From NCBI GenBank assembly GCA_023261465.1, contig JAHFOW010000041.1:1-17699 (forward strand): 17,699 nt of DNA. Direction: 5' to 3'. The notes beneath the pieces were generated by a model that saw only the letters and a list, made by a program, of their open reading frames with translations, had not been told where the DNA came from and did not search any database. This DNA is from Planctomycetota bacterium. GTDB taxonomy: Bacteria; Planctomycetota; Brocadiia; Brocadiales; Brocadiaceae. Position numbers and translations under genes: made by a program. Shown here piece after piece: positions 13,173-17,699 of this stretch; positions within the stretch are counted from its first letter, which is position 1; each line of letters opens with the position of its first letter.

Positions 13173-15941
13173 ATGTCACCCAAGTACGTGTATTTTTTTG
13201 GAAACGGTACTGCCGAGGGAAATGCAACTATGAAGCACCGGTTGGGTGGTAAGGGTGCTAATCTTGCTGAGATGACGAATCTTGGAATTCCCGTTCCACC
13301 AGGATTTACCATATCGACAGAAGTATGTGATGCGTACTATAAAAATAACCTCCAATACCCTCCCGGTCTTGAAAAGGATATAGAACAGAATCTTTCAAGG
13401 CTTGAGAAACTGATGGGAAAAAAATTAGGCGACGCAGAAAATCCTTTATTAGTCTCTGTTCGAAGCGGCGCGGCAGCCTCCATGCCGGGCATGATGGATA
13501 CCGTTCTAAACCTCGGCCTGAACCCGGATGCAGTCAAAGGGCTTATCAAAAAGACCGGGAACGAGCGTTTTGCATGGGATGCTTATCGTCGTTTTATTAC
13601 GATGTTCGGCGATGTGGTTATGGGGGTGGAACGCCATGATTTTGAGGAAGTCCTCGATCAGTATAAGAAAAAGGCGCGGGTAAAGAACGACACAGACCTC
13701 AATGCCGAACAGTTAAAAAATATTGTCGAAGACTTTAAGGCTATCTATAAGAAAAAGACGAAAGAATCTTTTCCCAATGACCCGCATGCGCAGTTAGACA
13801 AGGCCATCCAGGCTGTATTTTCATCCTGGAACAATCCCCGCGCCGTAAAATACCGGCAGCTTTATGAAATTAAGGGTCTTTTAGGGACGGCGGTGAATGT
13901 GCAGGCGATGGTCTTTGGCAATATGGGAAATCATTCTGCTACGGGGGTGTGCTTTACCAGAAATCCATCTACCGGTGAAAACAAATTTTACGGTGAATTT
14001 CTCATTAACGCACAGGGTGAAGATGTTGTTGCCGGTATTCGTACCCCTGAACCGATCACAAATCTTGAAAAAGAGATGCCTGTCGTTTATGAGCAGCTTG
14101 TGAAATATAAGAATATTTTGGAAAAACACTTCAGGGATGTTCAGGACATTGAATTTACGATTGAAGAAACCAAGCTATACATGCTCCAGACAAGAACAGG
14201 CAAACGTACAGCCCGTGCTGCTGTTAAGTTTGCCGTTGATATGGCAAGTGAAAATCTTATTGATAAAAATATTGCCATTACCCGTGTTGATCCGAATCAG
14301 TTGGATCAGTTGTTACACCCCACGTTTGATCCCAAAGCAAAAAGAGAAGTTATAGCAGTAGGACTTCCTGCATCACCGGGCGCTGCCACAGGAAAAGTAG
14401 TCTTTAATGCCGAAGATGCCGAGAAATTAGCCGAAAAACATGAGAAGGTGATACTTGTACGGAAAGAAACCTCCCCGGAGGATATTGGCGGGATGCACGT
14501 TTCAAAGGGTATACTGACAACACGTGGAGGTATGACTTCACACGCCGCTGTTGTTGCAAGGGGGATGGGTAAATGCTGTGTGGCTGGTTGTGGTTCATTA
14601 AATGTTGATTACAAAAGTCAGACATTCAAGGTAAATGGCAAAATAGTAAAAAAAGGAGATTACATATCCATAGACGGTAGTACGGGAGAAGTTATGTTAG
14701 GGCAGGTTCCTACAGTAGAACCCAAACTGAGCGGCGACTTTGCTACGCTTATGGAATGGGCTGATGCAGTCCGTAAATTGAAAGTGCGAACGAATGGGGA
14801 TACCCCTGAAGATGCAAAGCGGGCTCGTGAATTAGGCGCCGAGGGTATCGGTCTTTGCAGAACAGAGCATATGTTTTTTGGTGAAAACAGGATTGATTCT
14901 GTCCGTCAGATGATCATTGCCGCTCCTGATGTAAGAAATTTAAAGGCCAAGATTGCAAACCTTGAAAAGGAACTGGCAAAGGCTGCAAACAACAGGGCGG
15001 GTGAAATTAAAAAAGAATTAACGCAAACTAAAAATGAACTCAAAGGCCCGTTGAGCTTGTATACCTCTGCCCTCAGGAATTTATTACCCATACAACGACG
15101 GGATTTTGAACAGATATTTAAGGCAATGGATGGTCTTCCCGTTACCATACGACTCCTTGACCCGCCGCTCCATGAATTCTTGCCGCAGGAAGAATATAAT
15201 CAAAAAGATATAGCAAAGAAAATGAAGATTACCCTGAAAGAGGTGCAGGATAAGGTGTCGGCTCTTCACGAATTGAATCCCATGTTGGGACATCGTGGGT
15301 GTCGTCTGGGTGTTACCTATCCCGAGATATACGATATGCAGGTGCAGGCTATCATAGAAGCAGCCTGCGCTATGAAGAAAAAGGGTATCACCGTGTACCC
15401 TGAAATCATGCTGCCTATTATTAGTACAGAACAGGAATTCATTATATTAAAAGATGCTGTACATAGGGTTGCTAAAGAGGTTTTGCAGAAAAAAGGCATG
15501 GAGATTGAGTATAAGGTTGGCACTATGATTGAACTCCCGCGCGCAGCGCTTATAGCTGATAAGATTGCAAAGCATGCAGAGTTCTTCTCTTTTGGAACCA
15601 ACGACCTTACCCAAATGACCTTTGGTTTTAGCCGCGACGATGTGGGTTCTTTTGTGCCGGAGTATATAGAAAAAGGTATTCTTGAAAAGGACCCATTCCA
15701 GATATTGGATCAGGAAGGCACGGGGCAATTGGTAGAGATTGGTATTAAGAAGGGGAGAACGACACGCCCTGATCTCAAAGTGGGTATATGTGGTGAGCAC
15801 GGTGGAAATCCGCAGACGATATTATTTTGTCACAAGATCGGAATGAGCTACGTCAGTTGTTCGCCGTTCAGGGTACCCATTGCAAGACTTGCCGCAGCCC
15901 AGGCATCGTTACAACAGCCTGTTTCAAAGGCTACTGTGTAG
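13173..15941 (+). CDS. ppdK: Pyruvate, phosphate dikinase
   Basis: It interconverts pyruvate + ATP + Pi with PEP + AMP + PPi in the cytosol, linking glycolysis and gluconeogenesis. All parts are present: the N-terminal nucleotide-binding domain with 'VSVRSGAAASMPGMMDTVLNLG', the central phosphohistidine domain 'TTRGGMTSHAA' with catalytic H457, and the C-terminal PEP/pyruvate barrel with 'LDPPLHEFLP', 'GTMIELPRAAL', 'FFSFGTNDLTQMTFGFSRDD' and 'GICGEHGGNP' containing catalytic C873. At 922 residues it is longer than the common 870-900. The excess is mostly a charged insertion at about 587-625 with a leucine/isoleucine heptad ('LKAKIANLEKEL'), placed between the 'MFFGENRI..VRQMI' and 'LLPIQRRDFEQIFKAMDG' segments. 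It is monocistronic by position. PPDK fits an organism that saves energy with PPi or runs gluconeogenesis from acetyl-CoA; that part is inference. Confidence 0.96.
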   Translation: MSPKYVYFFGNGTAEGNATMKHRLGGKGANLAEMTNLGIPVPPGFTISTEVCDAYYKNNLQYPPGLEKDIEQNLSRLEKLMGKKLGDAENPLLVSVRSGAAASMPGMMDTVLNLGLNPDAVKGLIKKTGNERFAWDAYRRFITMFGDVVMGVERHDFEEVLDQYKKKARVKNDTDLNAEQLKNIVEDFKAIYKKKTKESFPNDPHAQLDKAIQAVFSSWNNPRAVKYRQLYEIKGLLGTAVNVQAMVFGNMGNHSATGVCFTRNPSTGENKFYGEFLINAQGEDVVAGIRTPEPITNLEKEMPVVYEQLVKYKNILEKHFRDVQDIEFTIEETKLYMLQTRTGKRTARAAVKFAVDMASENLIDKNIAITRVDPNQLDQLLHPTFDPKAKREVIAVGLPASPGAATGKVVFNAEDAEKLAEKHEKVILVRKETSPEDIGGMHVSKGILTTRGGMTSHAAVVARGMGKCCVAGCGSLNVDYKSQTFKVNGKIVKKGDYISIDGSTGEVMLGQVPTVEPKLSGDFATLMEWADAVRKLKVRTNGDTPEDAKRARELGAEGIGLCRTEHMFFGENRIDSVRQMIIAAPDVRNLKAKIANLEKELAKAANNRAGEIKKELTQTKNELKGPLSLYTSALRNLLPIQRRDFEQIFKAMDGLPVTIRLLDPPLHEFLPQEEYNQKDIAKKMKITLKEVQDKVSALHELNPMLGHRGCRLGVTYPEIYDMQVQAIIEAACAMKKKGITVYPEIMLPIISTEQEFIILKDAVHRVAKEVLQKKGMEIEYKVGTMIELPRAALIADKIAKHAEFFSFGTNDLTQMTFGFSRDDVGSFVPEYIEKGILEKDPFQILDQEGTGQLVEIGIKKGRTTRPDLKVGICGEHGGNPQTILFCHKIGMSYVSCSPFRVPIARLAAAQASLQQPVSKATV

Positions 15942-16009
15942 TTGTTTTATAATGAAACATCCATAACCTAAAACGGTCACAAGGGAGCATGAAAATAGAT
16001 TTTCAAGTG

Positions 16010-16154
16010 AAATTATGCTAAGAAAGCTAAAATAAGTCTAATATTAATAAACAAGACCATTGCATATATTGCAAACAATCTTTTTTTGACTTGTTCCCAA
16101 ACTAAATTTGGGAACAAGTCAAATGGTGTACTCCCTGTGAGTTTAGCATAATTT
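16010..16154. repeat. Nested inverted-repeat element, MITE-like or structured RNA
   Basis: A perfect 12-bp inverted repeat bounds a segment of 145 bases: AAATTATGCTAA at 16010-16021 and TTAGCATAATTT at 16143-16154. Inside it lie a perfect 17-bp-arm palindrome at 16085-16123 with a five-base loop and a small dyad TTGCA-TATAT-TGCAA at 16060-16074. I see no clear target-site duplication outside the ends. It may be a small non-autonomous element, a dispersed palindromic repeat or an RNA fold. Confidence 0.5.
16085..16123. repeat. Perfect 17-bp palindrome with five-base loop
   Basis: TTTGACTTGTTCCCAAA, loop CTAAA, then TTTGGGAACAAGTCAAA. The fold would be a very stable hairpin on either strand. 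A T-run precedes it on + and A residues follow, so neither orientation has the downstream T-tract of an intrinsic terminator. ppdK ends about 145 bases upstream, so a structural 3' stabiliser or factor-dependent stop remains possible. Confidence 0.85.
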
Positions 16155-16443
16155 TTGTACATGGGTTATCTTTTATTGATTTGTTAATAACATCTACGAA
16201 AATTCATATCCCCCGGAACCCCCATTACAACTTAGGTACTTTGGATTATATGTTGCAAAATAAAGAAAAAGTAGTATACATAAATGATAATATACTGTTT
16301 GCGACATTGCATGTTCCAAGCCAAAGTGATCTTACATATCCCAGAATCAGAGCAACAGCATCACAAAAATTGCATTCCATAAAATTTAAAAAGAAATTGT
16401 TATCTTTGAACTTCACACACTTGAAAAAGGGAGTAGTAATATT

Positions 16444-17699
16444 ATGAAGTTTGCATACATAAGAATGTTGGGATGTTTTTTTTTGTTATTCCCTCTTTTC
16501 TTTATATTACAAGGGAATATATACGCAGGTAACAGTTGGAAGAATTGCGATACGAAGGGCATAGATACTTCGAAGACTTATACAGCAGAACAACAAAGCT
16601 GGTACGACCAGAGAATGATTGATCAGAATATTGCGGAAACTGTTTATGGAAGTAAAAAGACTTTAAAAACATTAGATACAATTGCTCCCCAGGGTTCGAT
16701 TGTTATCAACGGTGGGGATGCTTACACTAACTCTACGGCAGTGAAGGTAAGTTTATTAGCAACCGATGATGAAGGTATTACGGGGTATTATTTTTCCACG
16801 AATAATGTAACACCATCAGCAACAGCAGAAGGATGGGCGAATGTTACGCCTTCACCTGCTTATGGCGCAGGTGTTTCTTACACGTTCAGCAGTGGGGATG
16901 GAAGAAAGACGCTGTATATCTGGTATAAGGATGCCGCCGGGAATATATCTAATACCGTCAGTGATTCTATTGATCTAGACACGACAGCGCCTGTGGTTAC
17001 CATTGCGAGTCCTGTTTCGGGTGACACGTATTCAACTACATCAGTTTTGATAAATCTTGGCGGCAGCGCTTCGGATGGTGGAAGCGGGATAAGCCATGTG
17101 ACATGGAGCACTGATAGGGGCAGCCGTGATCTGGCGAGTGGCACTACGAATTGGACAGTTGCAGGGGTAAGTTTGGAAAGTGGAAATACGGTTATCACCG
17201 TAATGGCAATGGACGGTGCAGGCAATACAGGGTCTGATACTCTTACGGTAAATGTTTCGGCAACCGGCTTGACCAAGGGCTTAAAGGCTGTCTATAGCTT
17301 TAACGAGGGAAGTGGCACAACTGCATTTGATACTTCAGGATATGCGAATAACGGAATTATAAGCGGAGCGACATGGGCAACGGGAAAAGTGGGAGGCGCG
17401 TTGAAGTTTAATGGAGTGGATAATTATGTGTCAATACCGCGTATGAATTATGAGGAGGTATCCGTTTCTGCCTGGTTTTATAAAAACGCAAAAGACACAA
17501 CAAGTGTTGACGCTGTAATTGGCGGCTGGAAATGGGATTTGGATATTGAGCTTGAAGAGGGTTTTGATTTACGATTCTCACCGTCTACCCCGGATACTAT
17601 AGAATTTGTCCTTGTAACGAAAAATGCGGGTGGATCAAGGTTATTAAAAACAGCGAAAGCCAATCTGGTGAATTCTGTAGGTAGTTGGTTTCATGCCGC
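16444..17699 (+). CDS. Secreted Ig-like/LamG-domain protein, 3' end outside the window
   Basis: The frame runs open for 418 codons to the end of the window. The ATG at 16444 is preceded by AAAAAGGGAG about ten bases upstream. The N-terminus is a Sec-type signal peptide: basic start, hydrophobic core at about residues 9-23, and a likely cut after 'NIYA' (residue 28). The mature part has a short linker, then two bacterial Ig-like units. The first starts near residue 79 ('DTIAPQGSIVING') and ends with 'YKDAAGNISNTVSDSI'. The second starts near 179 ('DTTAPVVTIASP') and ends with 'AMDGAGNTGSDTLTV'. A LamG/concanavalin-like domain begins near 281 ('LKAVYSFNEGSGTTAFDTSG', then 'GALKFNGVDNYVSIP'). 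Such modules bind sugars or proteins on the cell surface or in the extracellular matrix. No catalytic domain is visible in the part present. Confidence 0.9.
   Translation, partial: MKFAYIRMLGCFFLLFPLFFILQGNIYAGNSWKNCDTKGIDTSKTYTAEQQSWYDQRMIDQNIAETVYGSKKTLKTLDTIAPQGSIVINGGDAYTNSTAVKVSLLATDDEGITGYYFSTNNVTPSATAEGWANVTPSPAYGAGVSYTFSSGDGRKTLYIWYKDAAGNISNTVSDSIDLDTTAPVVTIASPVSGDTYSTTSVLINLGGSASDGGSGISHVTWSTDRGSRDLASGTTNWTVAGVSLESGNTVITVMAMDGAGNTGSDTLTVNVSATGLTKGLKAVYSFNEGSGTTAFDTSGYANNGIISGATWATGKVGGALKFNGVDNYVSIPRMNYEEVSVSAWFYKNAKDTTSVDAVIGGWKWDLDIELEEGFDLRFSPSTPDTIEFVLVTKNAGGSRLLKTAKANLVNSVGSWFHA

Larger units (their letters stand above)
15942..16443. other. Intergenic region between ppdK and the secreted protein gene
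   Basis: About 500 AT-rich bases with no convincing gene. It contains the nested inverted-repeat element at 16010-16154 (annotated separately) and a small dyad AGTATA...TATACT at about 16273-16296, some 150 bases before the next start. The C-rich 'CCCCCGGAACCCCC' near 16210 is unlike its surroundings. An ORF with only a TTG start runs 16181-16447 and is judged spurious. Confidence 0.5.

Noticed and set aside
16085..16123. Intrinsic terminator after ppdK
   Set aside because: The hairpin is strong, but neither strand has a T-tract after the stem; the T-run lies on the 5' side on the + strand.
16181..16447. 88-codon ORF on + upstream of the secreted protein
   Set aside because: It has only a TTG start without Shine-Dalgarno, composition driven by AT-rich DNA, no recognisable motif, and it overlaps the start of a well-supported gene.

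Overview
The window looks like chromosome from a free-living, moderately AT-rich Gram-negative-type bacterium. The 12-haem exported cytochrome, PPDK, the large secreted Ig/LamG protein and the coupled trehalose genes together remind me of anammox planctomycetes (Brocadiales: Kuenenia, Brocadia, Jettenia). That placement rests on gene content and recall, not on a marker gene. I see no rRNA, tRNA, CRISPR array, transposase or phage gene.

Layout. (1) 1-1580 holds the 3' part of a multi-pass membrane protein, a small membrane-anchored ORF containing five AATC repeats, a second small membrane ORF in another frame, and a P-II signalling protein that lacks its first beta strand. (2) 1595-4606 is a tight otsA-otsB-DUF5752 operon. 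OtsA and OtsB make trehalose through trehalose-6-phosphate; the third protein is a tandem repeat of a domain of unknown function. (3) 4741-9067 runs in the same direction: an iron-sulfur flavoprotein, a 12-haem c-type cytochrome (probable lipoprotein), and a TreT-type GT4 trehalose synthase whose start codon overlaps the cytochrome stop codon. (4) 9394-12667 is an ion-transport block. A ClC-type channel/antiporter on + converges on an ArsB/NhaD-type transporter on -, which is preceded by a two-CBS-domain protein on the same strand. (5) 13173-15938 encodes pyruvate phosphate dikinase with an extra coiled-coil insertion of about 40 residues. (6) 15942-16443 is intergenic and holds a nested inverted-repeat structure resembling a non-autonomous element. 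(7) 16444 to the window end is the 5' part of a secreted protein with Ig-like domains and a LamG-like domain.

How it fits together (inference): two trehalose routes, a chloride channel, a Na+/H+ or anion transporter and a CBS sensor protein suggest an osmotic/ionic homeostasis neighbourhood. The P-II remnant or variant could have tied it to nitrogen or energy status. The least explained element is the exported 12-haem cytochrome and iron-sulfur flavoprotein placed between the trehalose genes, with the cytochrome translationally coupled to treT. The best candidates for undescribed biology are that coupling, the two-repeat DUF5752 protein joined to otsAB, and the repeat-bearing, frame-broken small-ORF/P-II locus at 879-1580.
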